From positions 1 through 64,000 of the forward strand of contig CALZJH010000011.1 in the NCBI GenBank assembly GCA_945787845.1: 64,000 nt of DNA, in the 5' to 3' direction. The notes under the pieces were generated by a model. That model searched no databases and had not been told where the DNA came from. It was given only the letters and a program-made list of their open reading frames with translations. The position numbers were made by a program, and so were the translations under genes. The stretch is from an uncultured Woeseiaceae bacterium (GTDB lineage: Bacteria; Pseudomonadota; Gammaproteobacteria; Steroidobacterales; Woeseiaceae). This document shows positions 1 to 8,466 of the stretch, one piece after another. Position 1 is the first letter of the stretch, and each line of letters starts with the position of its first letter.

Positions 1-171
1 GCCGGTATTCGCGTCTTTGGTAAACAGGATGGGGTAACAGCTTTGAATATCTCTGAACTCCATGGGGTAGGTCATCATGTACATGACCGCATCGCCCAGC
101 GCCGCACCGTAGCCTGTTTTGATACGCAGGTGTCTGTGTTCTTCCTTGTTCAGAACTTCGTACTGACTCAT
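1..171 (-). CDS. SapC family protein (3' part cut by window edge)
   Basis: The track misses this gene because it runs off the left edge. Reading the minus strand from ATG at 171 gives 57 residues beginning MSQYEVLNKEEHRHLRIKTG and containing YGAALGDAVMYMMTYPMEF and YPILFTKD. This pattern matches the N-terminus of SapC-family proteins, small proteins of unclear biochemical role. They are commonly encoded beside TonB-dependent receptors and tryptophan-halogenase-like flavoproteins. The halogenase-like gene lies 28 nt upstream on the same strand, so the two probably share a transcript. A GGAG lies about 11 nt before the ATG. The C-terminal part is outside the window, so completeness cannot be judged. 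Confidence 0.75.
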   Translation of the reverse strand, partial: MSQYEVLNKEEHRHLRIKTGYGAALGDAVMYMMTYPMEFRDIQSCYPILFTKDANTG

Positions 172-199
172 TTAAATACTCTACTCCAAAACCTGCTGC

Positions 200-1762
200 T
201 TACAGCGTTTGAAATCCAAATTCGTTGACCTTCTTCAGCAGCTCCCTGTTGCTCGGCAACGCCTGCTGCAGCTGTTCTGCGCGCGCAGTGTTTTTCCGGA
301 ACAGCTCCGTCGCCGCGCGCTGAGCCAACTGGTGGCTGCGGGTAGTCGGGGGCATTGTCCTGAATCCCATGCCATACAGAATGTACTGATAGCTCGCGGT
401 GGGGAACAGGTCGTCGACTGCTTCTGCATCCGGATGCCAGGGGCTTCGATAGCGCCACAGCGACAGCTGCTCGCTGAGCTTGTCGGGGATGGACGTAATG
501 GCACGATTGTCCTGCCAATAGGCTGAGTCCTCTCGAGAGCTCAGGACATAGTGCAGCTTCAGGAATTCGATAATCTGATCCCAGTGGCGCAGGAACTTCT
601 GGTTGTAACGTTTGGCCACAACATCCATGACGTTTCTTGTCGGGGGCATCTGATCCGCTATCATCCCTGCGGCCAGCTCGATCATCACCAGCGCCGAGGC
701 CTCAAGCGGTTCAATAAAGCCTGAGGACATACCGATAGCGACACAGTTTCTGTGCCAGAACTTCTGCCGATGGCCAGGCGCAAACGCGATCTTGCGAGGC
801 GCAACACTGGCCGCAGCCTGCGCTCCGGCCGTCGCTTTGATATAGGCCGTGAGTTGAGCGGCGGCCTCATCGTCCGAAATATGCGCACTCGAGTAGACGT
901 GGCCGATACCACGGCGCGTCGGTAGCCCAATATCCCAGATCCAGCCGGCGGTCTGTGCCGTCGCATGCGTACAGGACTGGATTGCCTGGTCTTCTTCCGC
1001 ATACGGCACCTGCGCCGCGAGGGCCGTGTCGTTGAACAGGTATGCCTGCCGCGACTGGAATGGAATCTCGAAATGCTCACCGAGCAGCAGGCTGTTCGTC
1101 CCGGTACAGTCGATAAAAAGATCACCCGCTACCGCACCCGCGCTGTCGGTCGTGACCGATTGAATATCGCCGCTCTCATCCGCATTGACCTGCGTCACGT
1201 TGGCCTTGACATGTTTTACGCCGAGCTGCTCGGTGCAGTGCCGGCGCAGCAGCTCCGCAAATTTTCCGGCATCCAGGTGATAGGCATAGTTCACCACGAA
1301 GGCGTATTCCGGCGTCGTGATCTGCTTGGGGGCAAGGCAGTCGGCAAATAACGCCGTCTGTGGGGTCACAGCGTCCGCGAATTGCGGCGCATCGGCCAGC
1401 GCCAGCCAGTGCGGGGCAAGGTTCGTCTCCGCGTAGCCAACAGGGACGGTAAATGGATGGCAGTACGTCTCCCCGTTACCCGTGTGCCAGTCGCGGAAAA
1501 AGGTGCCCTGTTTGAAACTGGCGTCACACTCACGGACAAAGTCTGTTTCGGACAGTCCAACGCGCTGCAGCGTGGCCCGCATCGAAGGCCAGGTGCCTTC
1601 GCCCACGCCGATGGTCGGTACGTCCGGCGACTCAATCAACACCAGTTCAAGCGGCTTCTGTGCCTGTGCTTCGATGCAATGTTCCGCCGCGATGACCCCG
1701 GCCGTCAGCCAGCCGGCGCTGCCACCGCCGACGATAATTATTCGGGAAATCCTGTCTTCCAT
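200..1762 (-). CDS. Tryptophan halogenase-like flavoprotein
   Basis: This is a 520-residue protein of the flavin-dependent tryptophan halogenase family. The N-terminal FADH2-binding motif is GGGSAGW (about residues 12-18), followed by GVGEGTWPS. A lysine at about residue 84 (ASFKQGTFF) matches the catalytic lysine of PrnA-type enzymes. The halogenase signature appears in altered form as WIWDIGLPTRRG instead of WxWxIP. Family members use reduced flavin, oxygen and halide. In TonB-receptor loci their substrates are mostly unknown, so free tryptophan should not be assumed. It is followed by sapC, and a divergent catabolic operon starts 116 bp away. The ATG at 1762 has only a weak ribosome-binding site. 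Confidence 0.82.
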   Translation of the reverse strand: MEDRISRIIIVGGGSAGWLTAGVIAAEHCIEAQAQKPLELVLIESPDVPTIGVGEGTWPSMRATLQRVGLSETDFVRECDASFKQGTFFRDWHTGNGETYCHPFTVPVGYAETNLAPHWLALADAPQFADAVTPQTALFADCLAPKQITTPEYAFVVNYAYHLDAGKFAELLRRHCTEQLGVKHVKANVTQVNADESGDIQSVTTDSAGAVAGDLFIDCTGTNSLLLGEHFEIPFQSRQAYLFNDTALAAQVPYAEEDQAIQSCTHATAQTAGWIWDIGLPTRRGIGHVYSSAHISDDEAAAQLTAYIKATAGAQAAASVAPRKIAFAPGHRQKFWHRNCVAIGMSSGFIEPLEASALVMIELAAGMIADQMPPTRNVMDVVAKRYNQKFLRHWDQIIEFLKLHYVLSSREDSAYWQDNRAITSIPDKLSEQLSLWRYRSPWHPDAEAVDDLFPTASYQYILYGMGFRTMPPTTRSHQLAQRAATELFRKNTARAEQLQQALPSNRELLKKVNEFGFQTL

Positions 1763-1842
1763 ATTCGGACGAGTATCCCATAATTCCGCGCCTCGATAGC
1801 GCTCTGCATAGGGGGTTCTATTTGTTCGGCCAATAGGGCAGA

Positions 1843-1854
1843 ATAATATATTAT
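1843..1854. promoter_or_regulatory. 12-bp AT palindrome before the DHDPS-family operon
   Basis: ATAATATATTAT is a perfect palindrome inside a short AT-only stretch, 24 bp before the preferred start at 1879. The flanks are GC-rich. It may be the -10 region or an operator for the GntR/FCD regulator encoded at the end of the same operon. No experimental site is available, so both roles are inference. Confidence 0.4.
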
Positions 1855-1878
1855 ATATTCTTTATGGCCGGGGACAGT

Positions 1879-2787
1879 ATGCGTTTCGAAGGCATCTACG
1901 TGCCGATCATCACGCCGTTCGATGCGGACTTCTCGATTGACTGGGACGGCTTCGGGAGTGTCATCGACTGGCAGGTCGACAATGGCACGCACGGGATTAT
2001 CGTGGGCGGTTCGACCGGGGAGTTCTTCTCGCTGACGGACGAAGAGCGCGTCAAACAGCTCGGCTTCGCGGTCGAGCGCGCGGCCGGTCGCATCCCCGTT
2101 ATCGCGGGGGTCAATGACCTGCTCGTGGATCGCTGCTACGCGCATACCGCGGCGGCGCGGGATGCCGGGGTCGACGCATTGCTCGTCGCGGCACCGCCGT
2201 ATTCGCTCCCCAGCCAGAGGGAGCTGGTTGCTCATTGTCTCAAGATCGACCGCATCGCGAACCTGCCGATTATTCTCTACAACTACCCGGGCCGAACCGG
2301 CGTGAGCATGGACGAGGAATTTCTCGATCACATAGCGCAAAGCAGCAACTTCTGCGCGATCAAGGAATCGGCAGGCGAAGTCGACCGGATCCACATGCTG
2401 GCCCGGGAATACCCGCAGCTGCAGCTGAGTGCCGGGGCCGAGGACCTGGTGCTCGAATTCTATGCGTGGGGTGCGCGTAGCTGGGTATCGGTGGTGGCGA
2501 ACTTCTTCCCGCGTGAAGCCGTGCGCTTCCACGAAATCTGCGTGCTCGACGGAGACTTTGCCACGGGTCGCAGAATCATGATGGCCCTGTTGCCAATTAT
2601 GAACTGCCTCGAAAAGGGCGGTAAGTTCCTGCAAAGCGTCAAGTACGCCTGCGAACTCATGGATCGCCCGGCAGGCCCGGTTCGCCCGCCGATGCAGCCG
2701 ATGAAGAAAGAACTCCAACGCGAAGTGTTCCAGATTTTGCACACCGCCAAACGCACGCTCGGTGCAATCCTGGACGAAAAGGAATAA
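1879..2787 (+). CDS. Dihydrodipicolinate synthase/N-acetylneuraminate lyase family protein
   Basis: This Class I aldolase-type TIM barrel has the Schiff-base lysine in IKESAG (about residue 162) and the catalytic tyrosine in LYNYPGRTG (about residue 134). GGSTGEF is the usual carboxylate-binding loop. The family includes DapA, KdgD and the deaminase that makes alpha-ketoglutarate semialdehyde from pyrroline-4-hydroxy-2-carboxylate. The next two genes, an aldehyde dehydrogenase and an enolase-superfamily enzyme, favour a catabolic deaminase or dehydratase over lysine synthesis. The track starts at ATG 1864. I prefer ATG 1879, because GGGGA lies 4 nt upstream and MRFEGIYVPIITPF is the usual family N-terminus. 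It is probably the first gene of a four-gene operon, 2 nt before the aldehyde dehydrogenase. Confidence 0.85.
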   Translation: MRFEGIYVPIITPFDADFSIDWDGFGSVIDWQVDNGTHGIIVGGSTGEFFSLTDEERVKQLGFAVERAAGRIPVIAGVNDLLVDRCYAHTAAARDAGVDALLVAAPPYSLPSQRELVAHCLKIDRIANLPIILYNYPGRTGVSMDEEFLDHIAQSSNFCAIKESAGEVDRIHMLAREYPQLQLSAGAEDLVLEFYAWGARSWVSVVANFFPREAVRFHEICVLDGDFATGRRIMMALLPIMNCLEKGGKFLQSVKYACELMDRPAGPVRPPMQPMKKELQREVFQILHTAKRTLGAILDEKE

Positions 2788-2789
2788 TC

Positions 2790-4316
2790 ATGTCTGATCT
2801 CCTGACACATGAAGAGTACAAGGCGTTAGCTGCGGACCTGTCGTTGCCTGTGAATGCCTACGTTAACGGCAAGTTCATGAAGCCGAAGTCCGGCAGGACG
2901 ATGGACTCGATGAACCCGGCGACGGGCGAGGTTCTCGGCAAGATCGCAGCCTGCGATTCAGGCGATGTCGACTACACGGTGACTAAAGCGCGGGAGGCCT
3001 TTGACCGGGGAGACTGGTCACGACGCCACCCGAGCGAACGCAAGCAAGTGATCATTCAGCTTGGCAAGCTCATCAAGCGGCACCGTCATGAGCTGGCCGT
3101 GATGGAGAGCCTGGAATCGGGCAAGCCCATTCGCGAGTGTGCGTTAACCGACGTGCCCGAGACCATTCACTGCCTGCACTGGCATGCCGAAGCGACCGAC
3201 AAGCTCTACGACCAGGTGTCGCCGTCCGGGGATGATGCACTGGGTCTTGTGATTCGCGAGCCGGCCGGCGTTGTGGCCTGTGTGCTGCCATGGAATTTCC
3301 CGCTCATGATGCTGGCCTGGAAGATTGGTCCGGCGCTGTCGGCCGGTAACTCGGTCATCGTGAAGCCGGCTGAACAGACCAGCATGACCGCGCTGAGGAT
3401 TGCGGAACTGGCCAGCGAGGCAGGTCTGCCTGATGGCGTCCTAAATATTCTCCCGGGTGAGGGCCCGGCCGTGGGCGAACCCCTTGGTCGCCACGACGGC
3501 GTGCAGGTCGTGTCGTTTACCGGGTCGACCGAAGTCGGTCGCCGCTTCCTCGAGTATTCGGCCCAAAGCAACCTCAAGCGCATCGTGCTCGAGTGCGGCG
3601 GCAAGAACCCGGCCGTGGTGTTGTCTGACGCGACCAACCTCGATCATGCAGCCCGGCAGATTACCTACGCAGCACTCTGGAACATGGGTCAGAACTGCAC
3701 AGCGAACTCGCGTGTCATTGTGCACAAGAATGTACGTGATGAGCTCGTGGACAAAATTCGCGAACAAATGCGTTCGTGGAAGACCGGTGACCCGCTCGAC
3801 CCGACCAATCACCTGGGCGCCATCGTCAGCAAGGAGCAGTACGACAAGATTCTCTCTTATATAGATAAAGGCAAGAAGGAAGGCGCCACCGTCCTGGAAG
3901 GCGGAACATTCATCGACGGGGAAGGGCTGTTTATTGAACCAACCCTGTTCGACGCGGTAACGCCCGAGATGACGATCGCGACGGAAGAAATTTTTGGCCC
4001 GGTGTTTGCGATTATCGAAGTGAGTTCCGATGCGCGCGCACTCGCGGTCGCAAACGACACCTGCTACGGGCTGCAAGCGTCGTTGTTCACATCGAACGTA
4101 ACGACAGCACATCGATACGCAAGAGCGCTGCAGGCGGGCACGGTGTCGGTTAACTGCTATTCTGAAGGCGACGCCACGACGCCCTTTGGTGGTTACAAGT
4201 TGTCCGGGTTCGGCGGACGCGATAACTCGCTACAGGCACACGACCAGTACTGTGAAACCAAAACGATCTGGCTGGATCTTAGCGATGATCCCATCGATGA
4301 CGTAGTCCCCGGGTAG
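2790..4316 (+). CDS. NAD(P)-dependent aldehyde dehydrogenase (semialdehyde-type)
   Basis: A full-length 508-residue aldehyde dehydrogenase. The catalytic cysteine is in GQNCTANSR (about C303), the general base in LECGGKNP (about E268), and the cofactor motif is FTGSTEVG. The sequence resembles the PuuC/betaine-aldehyde type group. From its position between a DHDPS-family lyase and an enolase-superfamily enzyme, a likely substrate is alpha-ketoglutarate semialdehyde or a similar short semialdehyde, oxidised to an acid that enters the TCA cycle. That substrate is inference. The ATG follows the upstream stop by 2 nt, consistent with coupled translation. Confidence 0.85.
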   Translation: MSDLLTHEEYKALAADLSLPVNAYVNGKFMKPKSGRTMDSMNPATGEVLGKIAACDSGDVDYTVTKAREAFDRGDWSRRHPSERKQVIIQLGKLIKRHRHELAVMESLESGKPIRECALTDVPETIHCLHWHAEATDKLYDQVSPSGDDALGLVIREPAGVVACVLPWNFPLMMLAWKIGPALSAGNSVIVKPAEQTSMTALRIAELASEAGLPDGVLNILPGEGPAVGEPLGRHDGVQVVSFTGSTEVGRRFLEYSAQSNLKRIVLECGGKNPAVVLSDATNLDHAARQITYAALWNMGQNCTANSRVIVHKNVRDELVDKIREQMRSWKTGDPLDPTNHLGAIVSKEQYDKILSYIDKGKKEGATVLEGGTFIDGEGLFIEPTLFDAVTPEMTIATEEIFGPVFAIIEVSSDARALAVANDTCYGLQASLFTSNVTTAHRYARALQAGTVSVNCYSEGDATTPFGGYKLSGFGGRDNSLQAHDQYCETKTIWLDLSDDPIDDVVPG

Positions 4317-4322
4317 CTTGCT

Positions 4323-5426
4323 ATGAAAATCACAGCCATTCATGTTTACCAGGTTGATCTGCCCCTCGTCGAGGGGCGTTACACGTGGTCGGACGGCCGT
4401 TACGTCGATGTGTTCGACAGCACGGTCGTCGAGATCGAGACCGACACCGAGCTGCGTGGCTACGGGGAAGTCTGTCCGCTCGGACCTTTCTACCTGCCCG
4501 CGTTTGGCGCAGGCGCCAGGGCTGGGATCGGTGAGCTCGCACCGCAGCTTATCGGCCTGGACCCGACAGCGATAGGGCCGATGAATACAAGCATGGACAC
4601 GGCGCTGCTTGGCCATCCCTACGTGAAGTCAGCTATCGACATGGCGTGTTGGGATCTGCTTGGCAAGACCTGCGGACGCCCTGTCTGCGACCTCCTGGGT
4701 GGCCGGCATGGCGACTCGATTGAACTCTACCGGGCTATCAGCCAGCGCTCGGCCGCGGACATGGCCGACAATGTCGCAGGCTATCGCGACGACGGCTACC
4801 GGAAGTTTCAGCTCAAGGTCGGCGGCGACCCAGCAGACGACATCGCCCGAATTCGCGCTGTAGCGTCCATACTGAAGTCGGGTGAGACGCTCATCGCAGA
4901 TGCCAATACAGGCTGGCGTGTCGATGATGCCGCGCGCGTGGTCAAGGCCGTGCGGGACATCGATGTGTACATTGAGCAGCCGTGTATGTCATACCAACAC
5001 TGTGTGTCGATACGACGACGCACATCGTTGCCATTCATCCTCGATGAAAATATCAACGGCATCGACATGTTATTGCGGGCCTGCAACGATGGGGCGATGG
5101 ACGCTATCAACCTGAAGATCTCAAAGGTCGGCGGCATCAGTAAAGCCCGACTAATGCGGGATGTGTGTGTAACACAGAATATTCCAATGACGATCGAGGA
5201 CAGCTGGGGCGGCGACATTATCACCGCGGCTATCGCACACCTGGCGCACTCGACGCCGGAACGATACCGTTTTTCGTCGACGGACTTTAATAGCTACGTG
5301 AGCGTACGGAATGCGTCCGGGGCACCTGTTCGCGACAACGGCGCAATGCTAGCCGGTACAGCACCAGGACTCGGTATCGAACCGAATTTCGACGCGCTCG
5401 GAAAACCGGTTGCGACCTATTCGTGA
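4323..5426 (+). CDS. Enolase-superfamily (MR/MLE) enzyme, likely cis-3-hydroxy-L-proline dehydratase or hydroxyproline betaine epimerase type
   Basis: A 367-residue member of the mandelate racemase/muconate lactonizing group. Two catalytic lysines are visible, in FQLKVGGD and NLKISKVGG. Metal ligands fit ADANTGW (D), YIEQPC (E) and ILDENI (D/E). Family-typical blocks are [11 protein letters not shown] near the N-terminus and [19 protein letters not shown] near the C-terminus. From memory these resemble cis-3-hydroxyproline dehydratase and hydroxyproline betaine epimerase, but I cannot run an alignment. The neighbouring DHDPS-family and aldehyde dehydrogenase genes are consistent with hydroxyproline breakdown; a sugar-acid dehydratase remains possible. 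The stop overlaps the GntR gene start (GTGA). Confidence 0.72.
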   Translation: MKITAIHVYQVDLPLVEGRYTWSDGRYVDVFDSTVVEIETDTELRGYGEVCPLGPFYLPAFGAGARAGIGELAPQLIGLDPTAIGPMNTSMDTALLGHPYVKSAIDMACWDLLGKTCGRPVCDLLGGRHGDSIELYRAISQRSAADMADNVAGYRDDGYRKFQLKVGGDPADDIARIRAVASILKSGETLIADANTGWRVDDAARVVKAVRDIDVYIEQPCMSYQHCVSIRRRTSLPFILDENINGIDMLLRACNDGAMDAINLKISKVGGISKARLMRDVCVTQNIPMTIEDSWGGDIITAAIAHLAHSTPERYRFSSTDFNSYVSVRNASGAPVRDNGAMLAGTAPGLGIEPNFDALGKPVATYS

Positions 5427-6073
5427 GCAGACCGCTGACACTTGCCCAGTCGGTGGCGGCGCAGATTCGCGAGCAGATTCTGATTGGCGACATCAAAGGT
5501 GGCGAACCCTTGCGCCAGGATTCGATCGCGAAAGAACTTGGCACCAGCATCATCCCGGTCAGGGAGGCGCTGCGCCAGCTTGCCGCAGAAGGGCTTGTCG
5601 AACTCAAGACGCACCGAGGCGCTGTTGCGACGGAGCTTACGCTCGAAAAGGCACTGGAGTGGATCAACCTGCGACGCCTGATTGAGACCGACCTGATCAG
5701 CGTGGCGATCGACAGTATCACCGAAGAGGATCTCGCTCAGGCAGAACAGATCCTCGGAAGATTCAATCATGTGATGGAGCGGCGCGAAGACATCGAGCGC
5801 TGGAGCGACTATAACTTCGAGTTTCATGCCGCGCTCTACGGACCGGCGAACAGGCCGGAGACGATGAAGATCCTCGCCTTGCTGCATGGAAAATGTGATC
5901 GGTACCTGCGTTTGCAGCTCCTCGGCGGCGACCATATCAAGCGTGCTGAGGCCGAACATCAGCTGCTCATTGAGCATTGTCGCAAGCGTGACAAGCGTGC
6001 TGCTAAGTCGCTGACTAATCAACACATTATTGGAATCGAAAAAGACATCATCGAGGCGTTGTCGGGTAGGTAA
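5423..6073 (+). CDS. GntR family transcriptional regulator (FadR/FCD subfamily)
   Basis: A 216-residue regulator. An N-terminal winged helix (about residues 5-70) contains [20 protein letters not shown], the GntR recognition region. A helical FCD ligand-binding domain follows, with LRRLIETDL and the histidines in FEFHAAL and [10 protein letters not shown] that commonly bind a metal and a carboxylate effector. It starts with GTG overlapping the stop of the enolase-type gene by 4 nt (GTGA), so it is translationally coupled to the enzymes it probably controls. The likely effector is a substrate or intermediate of this operon. The AT palindrome at 1843-1854 is a candidate operator. Confidence 0.88.
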   Translation: MSRPLTLAQSVAAQIREQILIGDIKGGEPLRQDSIAKELGTSIIPVREALRQLAAEGLVELKTHRGAVATELTLEKALEWINLRRLIETDLISVAIDSITEEDLAQAEQILGRFNHVMERREDIERWSDYNFEFHAALYGPANRPETMKILALLHGKCDRYLRLQLLGGDHIKRAEAEHQLLIEHCRKRDKRAAKSLTNQHIIGIEKDIIEALSGR

Positions 6074-6161
6074 TACTCCGAATACTCGCTCCGGCCCCGC
6101 ATTGCGATCATGGCTGTGGCGTAGTAGTTTCAACGCCGACGACAGGCCAGGAGGATACAAC

Positions 6162-6761
6162 ATGCGCTCGTTCTCACGCATTTTCTTATTCGCGTTTGCG
6201 CTATTGTGCGCCGCCACCGCCTGGTCCGGCGATTTCAAGAAAGGCTGGGACGCCTACAGTTCCACCGATTACGCTACGGCACTCAGTGAGTGGCAGGACC
6301 TCGCCGACGCGGGTGACAGAGACGCGTCCTACGGGTTAGGCCTCTTGTACGGGAACGGTTTCGGCGTCGAAATGAACGATGAGCTGGCGCTCAAGTACTA
6401 CGGCGCAGCGGCTGAACAGGGACATGCCGACGCACAGTTCAACCTGGCCGTCATGCACCAGAATGGCTGGGGCGTTCCGGCGAGCGATGACAGTGCGAAT
6501 CAATGGTACCTGCTCGCTGCCGAACAGGGCATTACCGGTGCGCAGGTTGCGTTGGGCCGCTACTACGCGATGGATTTTCTTGATACCTACGATCCGGTCG
6601 AAGCGTACAAGTGGTTCGGCATTGCCGAACGACTGGGTGACGTAGACGCCGTCGTCAAGCGCGAGTTCCTGGCATCCCGCATGACCTCGGAGCAGATTGT
6701 CACGGCTGACGCGATTGTCGAGAAATGGGTACAGGGGCACCCGGCCCTGTTCGCCAAGTAA
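6162..6761 (+). CDS. Exported Sel1-repeat (tetratricopeptide-like) protein
   Basis: The track starts at 6030, but a perfect AGGAGG at 6149-6154 sits 7 nt before ATG 6162. That start reveals a signal peptide (MRSFSRIFLFAFALLCAATAWS, then GD), so it is preferred. The mature protein of about 178 residues has several Sel1 repeats, for example ASYGLGLLYGNGFGV, AQFNLAVMHQNGWGV and AQVALGRYYAMDF. Such helical solenoids mediate protein-protein contacts and are often periplasmic. No enzyme motif is visible and the partner is unknown. It stands alone between the GntR gene and the SDR gene. Confidence 0.8.
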   Translation: MRSFSRIFLFAFALLCAATAWSGDFKKGWDAYSSTDYATALSEWQDLADAGDRDASYGLGLLYGNGFGVEMNDELALKYYGAAAEQGHADAQFNLAVMHQNGWGVPASDDSANQWYLLAAEQGITGAQVALGRYYAMDFLDTYDPVEAYKWFGIAERLGDVDAVVKREFLASRMTSEQIVTADAIVEKWVQGHPALFAK

Positions 6762-6796
6762 CAGCTTCTTCTCTGCGTTCCCCCCGAGAGTACCCA

Positions 6797-6821
6797 GGGC
6801 CCGGCCGCGATAGCCGGGCCC
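6797..6821. other. GC-rich hairpin between the Sel1 and SDR genes
   Basis: GGGCCCGGC and GCCGGGCCC form a perfect 9-bp stem with a 7-nt loop, 35 nt after the Sel1 stop. There is no run of T on either side, so a classical intrinsic terminator is not supported. It may stabilise the mRNA end or pause transcription. Confidence 0.4.
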
Positions 6822-6881
6822 AATGCATTATGGCGCTGCCATGGTAGAGTGACGCCTTCAAAAAAACCAAGAGGGTGGGAC

Positions 6882-7844
6882 ATGACGAAGTTCACTCATG
6901 CAATCGTGCTGGCAGCAGCGATTCTTGCGCTGCAGCTCAGTCCGCTGGTGTCTCTTGCCGACGAACAAAAAGCGGTTCTGATCACCGGTGCCAGTACGGG
7001 CATCGGCCGTAACATGGCAGAGCGGCTGGCGCACGACGGGTACTTCGTTTATGCAGGTGCACGCAAGGCCGAGGATCTCGAGGAGCTTGATGCCATCGAG
7101 AATATCAAGGCGGTGCGGCTTGATGTCACGAGCCAGGACGATGTGGATGCGGCCGTTGCAATAATCACAGAGGAAGGTCGTGGCCTGTGGGGGCTCGTCA
7201 ATAACGCGGGTGTCGCAACGCGAGCACCCGTCGTCGAGTTACAGGATTCGGAAATTGATTTCGTTTTCGGGGTCAATGTGAAGGGTGTCGTCCGCGTCAC
7301 ACGTGCGTTCCTGCCGCTTATCGTCGAGAACAAAGGGCGCATCATCACGACAGGATCGATTGCGGGGATTCGCTCGACCCCCACCGGTTCCCTATACAGC
7401 ATGAGCAAGCATGCAGTCGAGGCATTCACGGATTCCCTTGCGGCTGAAGTGGCGGGCGCCGGAGTGCAGGTTAGTGTCATCGAGCCGGGCAGCTACAAAT
7501 CTCGTATACGTCGCAATGCGATCGGGAGGTACATGAATCAGCTCGAAGCTGCCGACATGGAAGTGACCGACGAACTGCGTGCGGCCGCTGCGCAACTCGC
7601 GGCAGAGGAGCTTGCGATGGACGAGCCCGATGATGTCTCAGCGGCGCTGGTGCATGCTTTGTCTGCCGAAAAAGCGCACCGTCGTTACCTGGTAACGCCA
7701 AACGACGCGCAGGCGGAGAGAACGATTCGAGTGTTCGTCCGCGAGCTCGTAGAGGTCAACCAGTGGGAGCTGCGTCATTTCACGCGTGACGAACTGGTCG
7801 CCATGCTCGACGACGCGCTTGCGGCTCAGGAAGCGTCTGACTGA
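6882..7844 (+). CDS. Short-chain dehydrogenase/reductase with N-terminal signal sequence
   Basis: A classical SDR with cofactor motif TGASTGIG, NNAG, and active site Ser plus YSMSKHAVEAF (YxxxK). Before the Rossmann fold lies a hydrophobic segment MTKFTHAIVLAAAILALQ followed by LVSLADEQ, which looks like a cleavable signal peptide or a membrane anchor. That is unusual for an NAD(P)-dependent enzyme. The track start is GTG 6849. ATG 6882 is preferred because a GAGGGTGGGA sequence precedes it and it gives a clean signal sequence. The substrate is unknown. Its 3' end overlaps the convergent maiA by 19 nt. Confidence 0.8.
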   Translation: MTKFTHAIVLAAAILALQLSPLVSLADEQKAVLITGASTGIGRNMAERLAHDGYFVYAGARKAEDLEELDAIENIKAVRLDVTSQDDVDAAVAIITEEGRGLWGLVNNAGVATRAPVVELQDSEIDFVFGVNVKGVVRVTRAFLPLIVENKGRIITTGSIAGIRSTPTGSLYSMSKHAVEAFTDSLAAEVAGAGVQVSVIEPGSYKSRIRRNAIGRYMNQLEAADMEVTDELRAAAAQLAAEELAMDEPDDVSAALVHALSAEKAHRRYLVTPNDAQAERTIRVFVRELVEVNQWELRHFTRDELVAMLDDALAAQEASD

Positions 7845-8458
7845 GCCTCGGGGGCTGCGTCCCGGAACGCGGTGAGCTCGTTGCAGGTGTCGGTGGCGGC
7901 CACCAGTTTTGGAAAGTCGTCGAGCGGCACCTTGAATCGTCGCGCATTATAAACCTGGGGCACCAGCAGCACGTCGGCCAGCGTCACCTCACCGCCAAAT
8001 ACGTAAGGGCCATCGCTGGCCAGGATCTCGGCTGCGGTGAACCCTTCGCGGACCCAGTGAGCGTACCAGGCGTCGGTTGGGTCGGCGCCGTACTCGCTCT
8101 TGATGTAATTCATGACCCGCAAATTGTTGAGCGGGTGGATATCGCAGGCGATCATGTTGCAGAACGCGCGTACGCGGCTGCGCATGGGTTCCGATTGCGG
8201 CAGCAGCCGAACGCCGGGATAGGCCTCCTCGAGGTACTCGAGAATCGCCATTGATTGCGCAATGCCCACTTCGCCATCGTCCAGGAACGGAATGAGCATT
8301 TGCGGGTTCTTGGCGCGATAGGCGTCACCACGATGTTCGGAAACGCCCGGCGCCAGCGACACGGGCACGATTTCGTGATCGAGCCCCTTCAAGTTCAGCG
8401 CGATCCGGACGCGGTAGGCCGCGGATGAGCGCCAGTAGCTGTAAAGGCGAATGGGCAT
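7826..8458 (-). CDS. maiA: Maleylacetoacetate isomerase (zeta-class glutathione transferase)
   Basis: A 210-residue protein with the zeta-class signature SSAAYRVRIAL near residue 11, where the serines activate glutathione. The thioredoxin-like half includes QSMAILEYLEE. A helical C-terminal half follows, with NLRVMNYI and ADVLLVPQVYNA. The enzyme isomerises maleylacetoacetate to fumarylacetoacetate in tyrosine and homogentisate breakdown. It is the last gene of the hppD operon, 8 nt after the fumarylacetoacetase gene, which acts next in the pathway. The 3' end overlaps the SDR gene tail to tail. Confidence 0.92.
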   Translation of the reverse strand: MPIRLYSYWRSSAAYRVRIALNLKGLDHEIVPVSLAPGVSEHRGDAYRAKNPQMLIPFLDDGEVGIAQSMAILEYLEEAYPGVRLLPQSEPMRSRVRAFCNMIACDIHPLNNLRVMNYIKSEYGADPTDAWYAHWVREGFTAAEILASDGPYVFGGEVTLADVLLVPQVYNARRFKVPLDDFPKLVAATDTCNELTAFRDAAPEAQSDAS

Positions 8459-8466
8459 GAGCAGAT

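Noticed and set aside
1738-2742. 334-aa minus-strand ORF
   Set aside because: Antisense to the DHDPS-family gene, whose catalytic lysine and tyrosine motifs are intact.
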